Shown here one piece after another: positions 27,092 through 36,107 of a stretch of DNA of 64,000 nt (position 1 is the stretch's first letter; every line of letters starts with the position of its first letter). Under the pieces are notes generated by a model. That model searched no databases, had not been told where the DNA came from, and saw only the letters and a program-made list of their open reading frames with translations. Both the position numbers and the translations under genes were made by a program. Source of the stretch: Salirhabdus sp. Marseille-P4669 (lineage in GTDB: Bacteria; Bacillota; Bacilli; Bacillales; Alkalibacillaceae); the NCBI RefSeq assembly GCF_900240405.1, contig NZ_OEQK01000004.1, positions 186,001 through 250,000 on the forward strand, read 5' to 3'.

Positions 27092-27316
27092 TCGAAAAGA
27101 GGATTGGACAGATTGTTTCCCTGTTTTTGGATGGTGAGTCGAGAAGTAATTGGCTGATTAGGTGAGCAATTATACTTTATTGGGGAGTATTTGAAAGGCC
27201 TTTATTCGTAAATTTTTAAAGCCAGAATCGGAAACGTACTTTCCATTTCTGGCTTGTAATGAACTCGATTCATATCGTAAATGAAGGGCATTGAAGCGTA
27301 TTTATCCAAATATAAC

Positions 27317-27862
27317 TCAATCTCTTACCCAGTCTGGACGTAGTATCGACCAGACATACGTATTATTTGATTGACCATGCTGATAAATATAACCGCGCAA
27401 TGTACCTTCTTTCGTGAAGTTTAATTTCTCTAGTAACCTCCAGGAAGGGGCGTTTTCAGGGAAGGTGACGGCACCAATTCGATACAAACCAAGTTCATGA
27501 AAAGCATAATTGATTACACGCTTCACGGCTTCTGACGTATAGCCTTTTCGCCAAAACGCTGGGTGAATTTCATAGCCAATTTCAGCACGCTTCATACGTG
27601 TTACTAAATTATTTAATCCAACAGTTCCAATAAATTGACCTGTTTCTTTTAATACAATACCAAAACGGATACCAAATCCTTGCCGATAGCTACGATCAAA
27701 GGATTCGATTATTTGTTGAGCTTGCTCAATGGAAGTAAGACTTTCCATACCATAGTATTTGGTCACTTCGTCATTAGACATAATATCAAATAATGCTTTT
27801 GTATATTGCTTATCAACCTTTACTAAACGAAGACGTTTTGTACTTAATGTAGGAAAATCCAT
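27317..27862 (-). CDS. GNAT acetyltransferase, RimJ/RimL-like
   Basis: 181 residues from the ATG at 27862, which follows GGGGGAGG. It begins MDFPTLSTKRLRLVK and has the RimJ-type features FGIVLKETGQFIGTVGLNN, the loop AEIGYEIHPAFWRKGYTSEAVKRVI and the end APSWRLLEKLNFTKEGTLRGY. Such enzymes acetylate ribosomal or other N-termini; the actual target is open. A longer frame to 27943 adds residues with no binding site. Confidence 0.88.
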   Translation of the reverse strand: MDFPTLSTKRLRLVKVDKQYTKALFDIMSNDEVTKYYGMESLTSIEQAQQIIESFDRSYRQGFGIRFGIVLKETGQFIGTVGLNNLVTRMKRAEIGYEIHPAFWRKGYTSEAVKRVINYAFHELGLYRIGAVTFPENAPSWRLLEKLNFTKEGTLRGYIYQHGQSNNTYVWSILRPDWVRD

Positions 27863-27960
27863 TTCATTGCCTCCCCCTATTTGTCGAATATGTATGGACC
27901 GACTTATTTGTAAGAATATTTTAACATATTTAAGGGGAGGCAAATGAGTTTTTTAAGCTA

Positions 27961-28077
27961 CTAGCAGCAAGTCACATTTTCAGAGCAACAAGCCTTTTCT
28001 TCTTCAACTTCTACAATTTGTATATCACAGCAGTTATCTTTACTCTTTTTATTACTTGTGAAAGGATTCCATTTCAT
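27961..28077 (-). CDS. Small Cys-rich protein of the ars-like locus
   Basis: 38 residues beginning MKWNPFTSNKKSKDN, with a CC pair, an acidic middle (QIVEVEEEK) and CCSENVTCC at the end, six cysteines in all. AAAGGAGGTGA precedes the ATG. It starts 30 bp downstream of the permease gene and is probably in the same transcript. The paired cysteines would suit binding of a thiophilic metal or metalloid; this is an inference. No family name known to me. Confidence 0.7.
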   Translation of the reverse strand: MKWNPFTSNKKSKDNCCDIQIVEVEEEKACCSENVTCC

Positions 28078-28107
28078 CGGGTTCACCTCCTTTCAAATTG
28101 GTACCAT

Positions 28108-28974
28108 TTAAATTAGGTAAAATAGAAATCCAGAAATAGATGCCATAGAGAATACAGAGAGAACGAAGAGTATAACTAGTTCCTTTTTAAAGATGGACTT
28201 CAGCATGACGACCTCTGGAAGACTAGCACCAGCCGAGCTAATAAGCAGTGCCATTACTGGTCCAAGAGCCATTCCTTTTGTCAGTAACACTTGAGAGATT
28301 GGAATCATACTAGATAGTCTTATGTATAATGGTATACCAAGGATTGCTGCAATCGGAACGAGCCAAATGCTTTCCTCGCCTAATGTGGCCGCAATCCACT
28401 CGGTTGGTACTAAATTCTTAATCCCAGCACCGATTAATGCACCAAGAAGCACAAATGGTAAAACCTCTTTCATCAGCGTAAAGGTTTCTTCCCAAGCGTT
28501 TTTTATACTGAATGCTTTCGCTTCTTCTTCCTCATTTTTCATGACTACTTTTTTAACGGATTTCTCAAAACCAAATGCTTCTAATGCTAATCCAATCACG
28601 ATAGAAAGTATAGAAGTGATTGCGACATAAATGATCGTTACTTTCCAGCCTAAAACGACTCCCATAATGGTTAAAATGGTTGGATCGAGTACTGGAGAAG
28701 CAAAAAGAAATACCATTACGATTCCAAAAGGCATTTTCTTTTTTAGCATGTTCACGACTACTGGTATCGTAGAGCAAGAACAAAATGGAGTAATAAAAGC
28801 GAAAAATACAGCAATCCAAGATGCGAGAAATTTGTTCTTTGTTTTCAGGCTTTCTTCGATTCTTTCATATGGGATAAAGCTTTGTAAGATGCTAATAAGA
28901 AATGATATTCCAATAAATAAGACGATAAGTTCAAGTGCTAATAGGATAAAGCTGTGCACAAATTCTCCAAGCAT
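28108..28974 (-). CDS. Permease of the ArsP/UPF0718 (YraQ) family
   Basis: 288 residues from the ATG at 28974 (AGGTGG 8 bases before; an ATG at 28995 is an alternative). About eight membrane segments. The signature FAFITPFCSCSTIPVV contains the CxC of this family, and a second half carries ASAGASLPEVVML. Members include ArsP, an exporter of trivalent organoarsenicals, and uncharacterised YraQ proteins. The adjacent ArsR-type repressor with a CVCDL motif, an ArsR-like box at 29042-29057 and the Cys-rich partner all favour metalloid export. Confidence 0.85.
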   Translation of the reverse strand: MLGEFVHSFILLALELIVLFIGISFLISILQSFIPYERIEESLKTKNKFLASWIAVFFAFITPFCSCSTIPVVVNMLKKKMPFGIVMVFLFASPVLDPTILTIMGVVLGWKVTIIYVAITSILSIVIGLALEAFGFEKSVKKVVMKNEEEEAKAFSIKNAWEETFTLMKEVLPFVLLGALIGAGIKNLVPTEWIAATLGEESIWLVPIAAILGIPLYIRLSSMIPISQVLLTKGMALGPVMALLISSAGASLPEVVMLKSIFKKELVILFVLSVFSMASISGFLFYLI

Positions 28975-29041
28975 TCCTTCTTCCACCTTTCTCATGAACA
29001 AGCGCAATTACAGGTTTTGTATTTAATTTTCAACCTATTAC

Positions 29042-29057
29042 ATCAAGAAAAATTGAT
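29042..29057. promoter_or_regulatory. Putative ArsR box in front of the permease gene
   Basis: ATCAA-GAAAAA-TTGAT: the same ATCAA-N6-TTGAT palindrome as the two boxes flanking the arsR promoter, 68 bp before the permease ATG. Confidence 0.65.
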
Positions 29058-29140
29058 ATTTAGATCAAAAAAAATGGATGTTTTAGTTATAAGTTTACTG
29101 GGACAAGAGTACGATTCATGAAAACACCATTTATCTTCCA

Positions 29141-29467
29141 TTAGTTCCCGCCTGGCCGAAATAGACAACAAAGCTCCTCTGAGAGTAAGTGATTTATTTC
29201 ATTAACGTTGATTGAATAATAATTCCAAGTGCCGCGTTTTTCTTTCTTGATTAGCTCTGCATCTAATAGCATTTTTAAATGATATGACAGCTTTGATTGA
29301 GGCATATCTACAATAGGTTGCAGGTCACAAACACAGGCTTCTCCTTGTTTGGTTAAAACATTTAAAATTTGTAGACGTTTTTTATCGGCAATAGCTTTGA
29401 ACTTCGCTTCATACTTATCTAGATCTCTTTCTAATGACAAATCAATAATGGGGAGTTCCTTTAACAT
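29141..29467 (-). CDS. arsR: ArsR/SmtB-family metalloid-responsive repressor
   Basis: 108 residues. Winged-helix fold with recognition region MPQSKLSYHLKMLLDAELIKKEKRGTWNYYSI. The helix-3 motif ACVCDLQ has the two cysteines of the ArsR arsenite/antimonite site, and further cysteines lie near the end (ELCCLF). It would release DNA on binding arsenite-like ions. ACGGAGGTACGAAC precedes the ATG. A consensus promoter and two operators lie upstream (separate entries). Confidence 0.88.
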   Translation of the reverse strand: MLKELPIIDLSLERDLDKYEAKFKAIADKKRLQILNVLTKQGEACVCDLQPIVDMPQSKLSYHLKMLLDAELIKKEKRGTWNYYSINVNEINHLLSEELCCLFRPGGN

Positions 29468-29488
29468 GTTCGTACCTCCGTTTTATAC

Positions 29489-29504
29489 ATCAATATATTT
29501 TGAT
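29489..29504. promoter_or_regulatory. Putative ArsR operator downstream of the arsR -10
   Basis: ATCAA-TATATT-TTGAT, a 16-bp palindrome 7 bp downstream of the -10, covering the expected transcription start of arsR. Confidence 0.7.
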
Positions 29505-29510
29505 ATTTAG

Positions 29511-29539
29511 AATATATGCCAAACATTTCCTGTTGTCAA
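29511..29539 (-). promoter_or_regulatory. SigA promoter of arsR
   Basis: On the minus strand TTGACA (29534-29539) and TATATT (29511-29516) are separated by exactly 17 bp. The -35 lies inside a perfect inverted repeat with 10-bp arms TTTCCTGTTG and CAACAGGAAA (29526-29546). Confidence 0.8.
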
Positions 29540-29547
29540 CAGGAAAC

Positions 29548-29563
29548 ATCAAAAAAATTTGAT
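29548..29563. promoter_or_regulatory. Putative ArsR operator upstream of the arsR -35
   Basis: ATCAA-AAAAAT-TTGAT, 8 bp upstream of the -35; spacing to the other arsR box is 59 bp centre to centre. Confidence 0.65.
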
Positions 29564-29597
29564 TTAATGAAAGAGAGAGAGGGGAAACTTCCACTCT

Positions 29598-30398
29598 CTA
29601 TAGGGAATTTAAGTAATACGAGTACACTAAATAAATAGAATTGAGCACACTTAACATATTGATTTCTTCAATAATAGGTGATTTATAGGTTTGAAATTTG
29701 CGTTCACTTACGAGTAGAATTTTTTCTGCGCTTTTGGCTAAGAAGGATTCCTTGTCTCCAGTTATGGCGATGATGGGAATTTGTTGTTGAATTAATATTT
29801 TGACTAAATTTCGTATAAAACGTGTTTCCCCAGAAAAGGAAAATACGACTGCAAGATCCTGGGAAGTAAGGTTTTCAGCTTCTGTAATTTGATTTTCATG
29901 ATTGCTATAGGCGCTACTATATTTCCCTAGCCGCATAAACTTAAACTGCGCATTACGAGCAAGTACATGGGAAAACGTTACTCCGAAAAATGCGACCTTT
30001 TGGGCGACGTGTATTCGATGAACAACTTCTAGTATGTCTTTCGAATGTAATTTTTCTTTTGTTTCCTGTAACGAATTTTGCAGCTCCTCATAATACAACT
30101 CAATTTGACTTAAATTGATTTTCGACTCTAACTTCTCAAAATCTACTTCTGTATCATTAAATTCAATATACGTCCGTGCATATTCCTTAAGTTCTTTAAA
30201 TGTAATATCCTCAAACTTCCGACAAAAACGGGTGATCGTGGCGGGGGAAGTGTGACATTCCTCCGCTAATTCATAAATGGACATCTCGGGTATTTTATGA
30301 ACATTCCTTAAAATATACTCCGCAATGACAATTTCTGATTTCGTGTGATCGGTAGAAGACTCGATGAAATTTAATAGCTTTGCGATGAAGTTGTACAT
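29598..30398 (-). CDS. RpiR/MurR-family transcriptional regulator
   Basis: 266 residues. N-terminal helix-turn-helix (MSIYELAEECHTSPATITRFCRKF, about 38-61) followed by a SIS sugar-phosphate-binding domain (about 125-250, with VAFFGVTFSHVLARNAQFKF and DLAVVFSFSGETRFIRN). It diverges from the 6-phospho-alpha-glucosidase gene with 162 bp between the starts, so it most likely controls that operon in response to a phosphorylated sugar, as GlvR does for maltose in B. subtilis. Activator or repressor cannot be told. Confidence 0.88.
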   Translation of the reverse strand: MYNFIAKLLNFIESSTDHTKSEIVIAEYILRNVHKIPEMSIYELAEECHTSPATITRFCRKFEDITFKELKEYARTYIEFNDTEVDFEKLESKINLSQIELYYEELQNSLQETKEKLHSKDILEVVHRIHVAQKVAFFGVTFSHVLARNAQFKFMRLGKYSSAYSNHENQITEAENLTSQDLAVVFSFSGETRFIRNLVKILIQQQIPIIAITGDKESFLAKSAEKILLVSERKFQTYKSPIIEEINMLSVLNSIYLVYSYYLNSL

Positions 30399-30485
30399 CT
30401 TTTATGCTCCTCAAGTAAAACAAATTAGTATAAGTCTATTATAATCGAAATGAAAAAAATTTCATAAAATGAAACTTTTCTGATA

Positions 30486-30527
30486 TGTAAGCGATTCCTT
30501 GTTATGATGTGTTTGTAAGCGATGACA
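30486..30527 (+). promoter_or_regulatory. Promoter region of malA with two TGTAAGCGAT repeats (cre-like)
   Basis: TGTAAGCGATTCCT (30486-30499) matches the CcpA cre consensus at all but one position. A second copy, TGTAAGCGATGACA, starts 28 bp later (30514). TATGAT between them (30503-30508) can serve as -10 with a poor -35. The repeats could be cre sites, operators of the RpiR regulator, or both. Confidence 0.55.
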
Positions 30528-30560
30528 AACAATCAATTACAACTTAGGAGATGAAATAAT

Positions 30561-31886
30561 ATGAAAAAATTTAATGTAACAATCGTTGGTGGCGGAAGTA
30601 CTTGGACACCAGGATTACTAAAAGGATTATGTGCAAGACAAGATACATTCCCAATTGACAAATTAGTCATGATCGATGTAGACGAGGAACGTCAAGCAAC
30701 TATTGGGGAATTTGCTAAAATACTATTTAAAGAAGAATATCCTGATGTTAATTTCAGTTATACAACCGATAAAAGTGAAGCATTCCGTGAAGATGTGGAT
30801 TTCGTATTTTGTCAAATGCGTACAGGCGGATATGCAATGCGTGAGAAGGATGAAAAAATTCCATTGAGCTTAGGTGTTATCGGTCAAGAAACTTGTGGAC
30901 CAGGTGGATTTGCATATGGTATGCGTTCTATTCGTGATATGGTTCAATTAGTAGAGGATGTTCGAGCAGTTGCACCAAATGCTTGGATTTTAAACTATAC
31001 AAACCCAGCAGCAATCGTAGCAGATGCACTATCTCGACTCTATCCAGAAGATAAGCGAATCCTAAACATCTGTGACCAACCGGAAAACTTACTACGCTCT
31101 TATGGAAGACTATTAGACATGAGCCCAAGAGATTTCGACCCTGTATACTTTGGACTAAATCACTTCGGTTGGTTTACACACCTTTATGATAAAGAAGGGC
31201 ATGACTTACTCCCTAAATTAAGAGAGATGATTTTAGAAGGCGGATTCCGTCCAGCTGACTATGAGCAAAGAGATAAATCATGGTTGGAAACATATGCAAT
31301 GGTAGAGCAAATGGTACGAGACTTCCCAGACTACCTACCAAACACATATTTACAGTATTATCTCTATCCAGATAAAGTATTGAAAAAGCTAAACCCTGAA
31401 TTTACTCGTGCAAACGAAGTAATGGCAGGTCGTGAAAAACGCGTATTTGAAGAATGTAACCGAATTATTGAAAATGGAACGGCAAAGGATTCTCACGTTG
31501 TGCATAACGACGCTCATGGTGAATTCATCATTATTGTAGCGGAATCTATTGCTTACAATAAAGGCGATAACTTTGTTGTTATCTTAAAGAACGACGGAAT
31601 TGTGGAAAACCTACCAAACGATGCAATGGTGGAAGTTGCAGCAAGCTTAACAGCTAATGGTCCTAGACCTTATGCAGTTGGTGAAATCCCAACTTTCTAC
31701 AAAGGCTTAATTGAAGGACAATTTGCTTACGAAAAGCTAACTTCAGAAGCTTATATTGAAGGATCTTATACGAAAGCACTTCAAGCCCTTACATTAAACC
31801 GTACAGTAGTATCTGCTCTAAAAGCGAGAGAAGTACTAGATGCATTAATCGAAGCAAACAAAGGCTACTGGCCAGAACTCAACTAA
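30561..31886 (+). CDS. malA: 6-phospho-alpha-glucosidase (GH4)
   Basis: 441 residues, close to the usual GH4 length. NAD- and Mn2+-dependent cleavage of phosphorylated alpha-glucosides such as maltose-6-phosphate in the cytoplasm. Motifs: N-terminal NAD-binding VTIVGGGSTWTPGLL; the metal-site cysteine in GQETCGPGGFAYGMRSI, which is the alpha-type pattern (beta-type enzymes have TTGAGG); NYTNPAAIV; NICDQP; GLNHFGWF. Ribosome site TTAGGAGATG. The next gene encodes a PTS permease, giving the uptake-plus-hydrolysis pair. Confidence 0.87.
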   Translation: MKKFNVTIVGGGSTWTPGLLKGLCARQDTFPIDKLVMIDVDEERQATIGEFAKILFKEEYPDVNFSYTTDKSEAFREDVDFVFCQMRTGGYAMREKDEKIPLSLGVIGQETCGPGGFAYGMRSIRDMVQLVEDVRAVAPNAWILNYTNPAAIVADALSRLYPEDKRILNICDQPENLLRSYGRLLDMSPRDFDPVYFGLNHFGWFTHLYDKEGHDLLPKLREMILEGGFRPADYEQRDKSWLETYAMVEQMVRDFPDYLPNTYLQYYLYPDKVLKKLNPEFTRANEVMAGREKRVFEECNRIIENGTAKDSHVVHNDAHGEFIIIVAESIAYNKGDNFVVILKNDGIVENLPNDAMVEVAASLTANGPRPYAVGEIPTFYKGLIEGQFAYEKLTSEAYIEGSYTKALQALTLNRTVVSALKAREVLDALIEANKGYWPELN

Positions 31887-31914
31887 TTATACATGGAATA
31901 AATTCATGAAATTT

Positions 31915-31954
31915 CTTTAAAGTGGAGAGGGGTTTATCTTCTCTCTGCTTTAAA
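31915..31954 (+). other. Hairpin between malA and PTS gene
   Basis: CTTTAAAG...GCTTTAAA with inner GGAGAGG/CTTCTCTC pairing. No long T-run follows, so it may be a leaky terminator or an RNA processing/stability element. Confidence 0.5.
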
Positions 31955-32014
31955 AATCACAAATAAGAATTCGCTTTCATAACTGCTATGAGAAGACGGA
32001 AGGGAGAGTTAATT

Positions 32015-34081
32015 ATGAAAAAAATATTTAATTTTGACTTTTTCCAGCGTATTGGGAAAACGTTCATGGTAGTTATTGCATTGTTACCAGCTGCAGGACT
32101 TCTGCTAGGATTAGGTACAACATTGCAATCTCCATATTTAATGGATTACCTACCGTTTTTAGAAAACGACATCTGGCAAGGACTTGCATCACTATTAAAA
32201 GGAGCAGGTAATGCCATTTTTGGAAACCTAGGAGTATTATTTGCTATTGGTATTGCTGGTAGCTGGTCTGGTGGGAAGGCCGCTGCTGCTTTATCGGCAT
32301 TAGTTGGTTACTTAGTAATGCACACGGTAATCGGTACGGTTCTAGGTATTACTGCGGAAAACGTATCAGAAGCAGGATATGGTTTGGAGCTAGGAATTCC
32401 TACCTTACAAATTGGTGTTTTCGGCGGTATCGTAATGGGGTTTGTTGCAGCAAACCTTTATAAGAAATATCACGACATCAAAATGCCAGAAGTATTATCC
32501 TTCTTTGGGGGATCACGCTTCGTTCCAATTGTAACAGCAGGTTGGTCCATTGTTATCGCACTTATCTTCTCGTTCGTATGGCCGTTTGTGCAGGATGGAA
32601 TTTTCGCATTAGGTACAGCGTTATCTGGTGAGGATACACCACCATTTTATATGTTCTTATATGGAGTAGTAGAGCGTGCATTGATTCCTTTTGGATTACA
32701 TCACATTTTCTACATTCCAATTCGTTTCTCTGAAGTAGGCGGTATGTATACTACTCTTGCTGGAACAGTAGTTTCTGGGGATACGGCAATGTATATGGCG
32801 CAGCTTGCAGACAAACAAATTAACGATGCAGTTGAAATTACAGCAGGACGCTTTATGGCAGGTAAATTCCCATTCATTTTATTCGGATTACCAGCTGTAG
32901 CTTTCGCAATGTATCGTATGGCTAAGCCAGAGCACAAAAAGGCAGTTGCAGGTTTACTATTTACAGCAGCAGGTACAGCATTCTTAACTGGTATAACAGA
33001 ACCAATTGAATTTACGTTCTTATTCGTAGCACCATTATTGTATGTTTTCCACACATTGATGGCAGGTCTGTCCTTCATGCTTATGTATATTTTGGATGTG
33101 AACATCGGTTATGCAGGTGGATCTGGATTTATCGACTTTACTCTATTCGGAATCTTACCTGGTGTAGGCGAGCCATGGTGGTATGTACCAATTGTAGGTA
33201 TTTTCATGGCTGTTGTGTATTACTTCGTATTCACATGGGCAATCGGCAAATTTAACTTACTCACTCCAGGTCGTGGAGATGAAGATTCAAACCGTCTGAT
33301 TACAAAAGATGAATACCAACAAAAAGCTGGTATAAAAGGCGGAGATAAAAATCAAAAAGCACTTGATGTATTAGCAGCACTAGGCGGAAAAGCAAACATT
33401 AAATCTTTAGATGCATGTATCACTCGTCTACGTGTAGGTGTTAACAACAAAGGGCAAGTAAATAAGGACAAGCTGAAGGCACTTGGTGCAAATGGAGTCC
33501 TTGAAGTTGGTAACGGTGTCCAAGCAATATTTGGACCAACATCTGACGTATTACGTGGTCAAATTCAAGATATTATGGACAGTGGTGGCGACTCTGTGCC
33601 AACAGAAGTAGCAAGCGCTACTGAAAATACAACACTAGTAGCACCATTATCTGGACAAGCAGTAGCACTTGAGGAAGTGCCAGATCAAGTGTTTTCTGAA
33701 AAAATGATGGGGGACGGTATCGCAATTATTCCAACTGACGGAAAACTCGTCTCCCCAATTGATGGAGAAGTTGTAACCGTATTCCCAACAAAACATGCGA
33801 TTACCTTAAAGTCAACGGAAGGTGTAGAACTTCTCATTCATATGGGATTAGACACCGTTCAATTAAAAGGGGAAGGCTTTGACATTAAAGTTCAAGATGG
33901 ACAAAAGATTAAAAAAGGAGATCAATTAGCGAACTTTGATCTTACGAAGGTGCAAGAAGCAGGCTATAACATAATCACTCCAATCATTATTGCGAATGGG
34001 GATCAGTTCAAAATTACAGAAGCGAAGACAGGTGCTGATGTGGTAGCTGGTCAGGATGCAGTAATTGAGGTAAGTAAATAA
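32015..34081 (+). CDS. PTS glucose-family EIICBA permease
   Basis: 688 residues from the ATG at 32015, preceded by AAGGGAGAG. Order: EIIC membrane domain (about 1-410, with LIPFGLHHIFYIPI and GITEPIEFTFLFVAP), EIIB (about 440-530, phosphorylated Cys in LDACITRLRV) and a full EIIA (about 555-688, MMGDGIAIIPTDG and phosphorylated His in LLIHMGLDTV). Length and motifs are those of PtsG (about 699 residues), not of the two-domain MalP of B. subtilis. Context with malA and RpiR suggests it imports maltose or another alpha-glucoside as the 6-phosphate; glucose remains possible. Confidence 0.87.
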   Translation: MKKIFNFDFFQRIGKTFMVVIALLPAAGLLLGLGTTLQSPYLMDYLPFLENDIWQGLASLLKGAGNAIFGNLGVLFAIGIAGSWSGGKAAAALSALVGYLVMHTVIGTVLGITAENVSEAGYGLELGIPTLQIGVFGGIVMGFVAANLYKKYHDIKMPEVLSFFGGSRFVPIVTAGWSIVIALIFSFVWPFVQDGIFALGTALSGEDTPPFYMFLYGVVERALIPFGLHHIFYIPIRFSEVGGMYTTLAGTVVSGDTAMYMAQLADKQINDAVEITAGRFMAGKFPFILFGLPAVAFAMYRMAKPEHKKAVAGLLFTAAGTAFLTGITEPIEFTFLFVAPLLYVFHTLMAGLSFMLMYILDVNIGYAGGSGFIDFTLFGILPGVGEPWWYVPIVGIFMAVVYYFVFTWAIGKFNLLTPGRGDEDSNRLITKDEYQQKAGIKGGDKNQKALDVLAALGGKANIKSLDACITRLRVGVNNKGQVNKDKLKALGANGVLEVGNGVQAIFGPTSDVLRGQIQDIMDSGGDSVPTEVASATENTTLVAPLSGQAVALEEVPDQVFSEKMMGDGIAIIPTDGKLVSPIDGEVVTVFPTKHAITLKSTEGVELLIHMGLDTVQLKGEGFDIKVQDGQKIKKGDQLANFDLTKVQEAGYNIITPIIIANGDQFKITEAKTGADVVAGQDAVIEVSK

Positions 34082-34090
34082 TAAGAAAAG

Positions 34091-34127
34091 CTCCTATCCA
34101 TTAATTATAGTGGATAGGAGTTTTTTT
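34091..34127 (+). terminator. Terminator of the alpha-glucoside operon
   Basis: CTCCTATCCA and TGGATAGGAG, perfect 10-bp stem with 10-base loop, then TTTTTTT. Confidence 0.92.
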
Positions 34128-34220
34128 GTGTCTACTGACGGTATGGTTGAAGGAACCGTTAGCTGTAATCAACAAAAGTACCTAATGAAAGGATCGTAAT
34201 ATAAAATAAATAAATTCATC

Positions 34221-34281
34221 TTGCATGTACGTACAAATTATATTAATATGAATTTAAATCACACTTGTTATGCGTACATGA
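34221..34281 (+). promoter_or_regulatory. araBA promoter with two AraR boxes
   Basis: TTGCAT (34221-34226) and TAATAT (34244-34249) are 17 bp apart. An AraR box GCATGTACGTACAAAT (34223-34238) covers the -35 and spacer. A weaker box around GCGTACATGA (34266-34281) is centred 43 bp further, about four helical turns, which fits cooperative looping by AraR as described for B. subtilis. Confidence 0.75.
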
Positions 34282-34338
34282 TAAAAAATCTCACCATATC
34301 AATTTACAACCACTAGGAATTATTTTTTTACACGCTTA

Positions 34339-34352
34339 TGAAAGCGGTATCA
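34339..34352 (+). promoter_or_regulatory. cre site upstream of araB
   Basis: TGAAAGCGGTATCA matches the CcpA consensus TGWAARCGYTWNCW at all but one position. It lies downstream of the promoter, a position where CcpA blocks elongation. The remainder of 34128-34422 has no gene. Confidence 0.7.
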
Positions 34353-34422
34353 AAAAAAGTGGTAGGCAAGTGGTGAAAAAATTATTATATCTACTAATTT
34401 ATAGGTTAGGGGGAGAGGGTGT

Positions 34423-36090
34423 ATGACGAAATATACAATTGGTGTGGATTATGGTACAGAGTCTGGCCGTGCTGTATTAGTTTCTTTGGCAGATGGAAAA
34501 GAAATTGCGAACCATGTAACACCATATAAGCACGGAGTTCTGGATGAGCAATTACCGTATTCCAACGTTAAGCTCGGATTTGAATGGGCATTACAGCATC
34601 CACAAGATTATGTGGAGGTTTTAGCAAATTCTATTCCTGAGGTCATCAAACAGTCAGGCGTAGACAAAGAGGACATCATCGGTTTAGGTATTGATTTTAC
34701 TGCTTGCACAATGCTTCCAATAGATGGAAATGGAGAACCTCTTTGTTTCCATTCAAAATACATAGAAAATCCGCATAGCTGGGTAAAGCTGTGGAAGCAC
34801 CACGCTGCACAAGAGGAAGCAAACCAATTAAATGCAATTGCAGAAAAAATGGGAGAAAGCTTTTTACCTAGGTATGGAGGGAAAATCTCTTCCGAATGGA
34901 TGATTGCAAAAGTTTGGCAAATTTTAAATGAAGCACCGGAAATATATGAAGCAACGGATCAATTTGTGGAGGCAACCGATTGGGTCATTTCAAGGCTAAC
35001 TGGTAATCTAGTTCGGAATAGTTGTACGGCTGGGTATAAAGCTATTTGGCATAAGCAAGATGGTTATCCTAGTAAAGCATTTTTCAAAGCATTAGACCCT
35101 AGATTAGAAAATGTAGTGGAGACGAAGCTTCGTGGGGAAGTTGTCCCTTTAGGTAGTAAAGCAGGAACACTAACACCAGAGATGGCTAGCCTTACAGGTT
35201 TAAATGAAGGGATTGCCATTGCGGTTGGAAATGTAGATGCACATGCTGCTGTTCCGGCAATGGGAGTGACAGAGCCAGGTAAGCTTGTCATGGCAATGGG
35301 GACATCGATTTGTCATATGGTCCTAGGAAATGAAGAAAGATTAGTAGAAGGTATGTGTGGTGTTGTAGAGGACGGGATTATACCAGGATTTTACGGCTAT
35401 GAAGCGGGTCAGTCCGCGGTAGGAGATATTTTTGCTTGGTATGTGAATCAAGGAGTGCCTGAATATGTGCATAAAGCTGCAGCGGACGAAGGGATATCGG
35501 TGCATGAATGGTTAGAAAACAGCGCAGCTACCTATGAACCAGGGGAAACTGGTTTGCTTGCATTGGACTGGTGGAATGGAAATCGATCGATTTTAGTAGA
35601 TACAGATCTAAGTGGCGTGTTACTCGGTATGTCGCTTCAAACAAAGCCAGAGGAAATATATCGAGCATTGCTAGAATCAACAGCATTTGGAACTCGAAAG
35701 ATTATAGAAGCCTTCCATTTCAACGGGGTTGAAATTCATGAGCTTTATGCTTGTGGAGGATTGCCACATAAAAACAAACTGTTAATGCAAATTTATGCGG
35801 ATGTCACGAACCGAAAAATCAAAATCGCAGACTCCATACATACTCCTGCAGTAGGAGCGGCCATGTTTGGTGCAGTTGCAGCAGGGAAGGATAACGGTGG
35901 GTACGACGATATTATCGAGTCCGCTAAAAGGATGGCGAGGATTAAAGAAGAAGTAATTGTGCCAATACCAGAAAACGTTAAGATTTATGAATTGTTATAT
36001 CAAGAGTATTCCACTTTACACGATTATTTTGGACGTGGTGAGAACGATGTCATGAAGCGGCTAAGAGCTATACGTACAAATAAAAAATAA
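34423..36090 (+). CDS. araB: Ribulokinase
   Basis: 555 residues, FGGY kinase family; phosphorylates L-ribulose to L-ribulose-5-phosphate. N-terminal [14 protein letters not shown] phosphate loop, [17 protein letters not shown], and in the second half [24 protein letters not shown] and [16 protein letters not shown]. Ribosome site TAGGGGGAGAGG. It precedes araA by 17 bp. B. subtilis has the order araABD; here araB is first and no araD (L-ribulose-5-phosphate 4-epimerase) follows. Confidence 0.96.
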   Translation: MTKYTIGVDYGTESGRAVLVSLADGKEIANHVTPYKHGVLDEQLPYSNVKLGFEWALQHPQDYVEVLANSIPEVIKQSGVDKEDIIGLGIDFTACTMLPIDGNGEPLCFHSKYIENPHSWVKLWKHHAAQEEANQLNAIAEKMGESFLPRYGGKISSEWMIAKVWQILNEAPEIYEATDQFVEATDWVISRLTGNLVRNSCTAGYKAIWHKQDGYPSKAFFKALDPRLENVVETKLRGEVVPLGSKAGTLTPEMASLTGLNEGIAIAVGNVDAHAAVPAMGVTEPGKLVMAMGTSICHMVLGNEERLVEGMCGVVEDGIIPGFYGYEAGQSAVGDIFAWYVNQGVPEYVHKAAADEGISVHEWLENSAATYEPGETGLLALDWWNGNRSILVDTDLSGVLLGMSLQTKPEEIYRALLESTAFGTRKIIEAFHFNGVEIHELYACGGLPHKNKLLMQIYADVTNRKIKIADSIHTPAVGAAMFGAVAAGKDNGGYDDIIESAKRMARIKEEVIVPIPENVKIYELLYQEYSTLHDYFGRGENDVMKRLRAIRTNKK

Positions 36091-36107
36091 ATAATGGGGG
36101 AGTAAAG

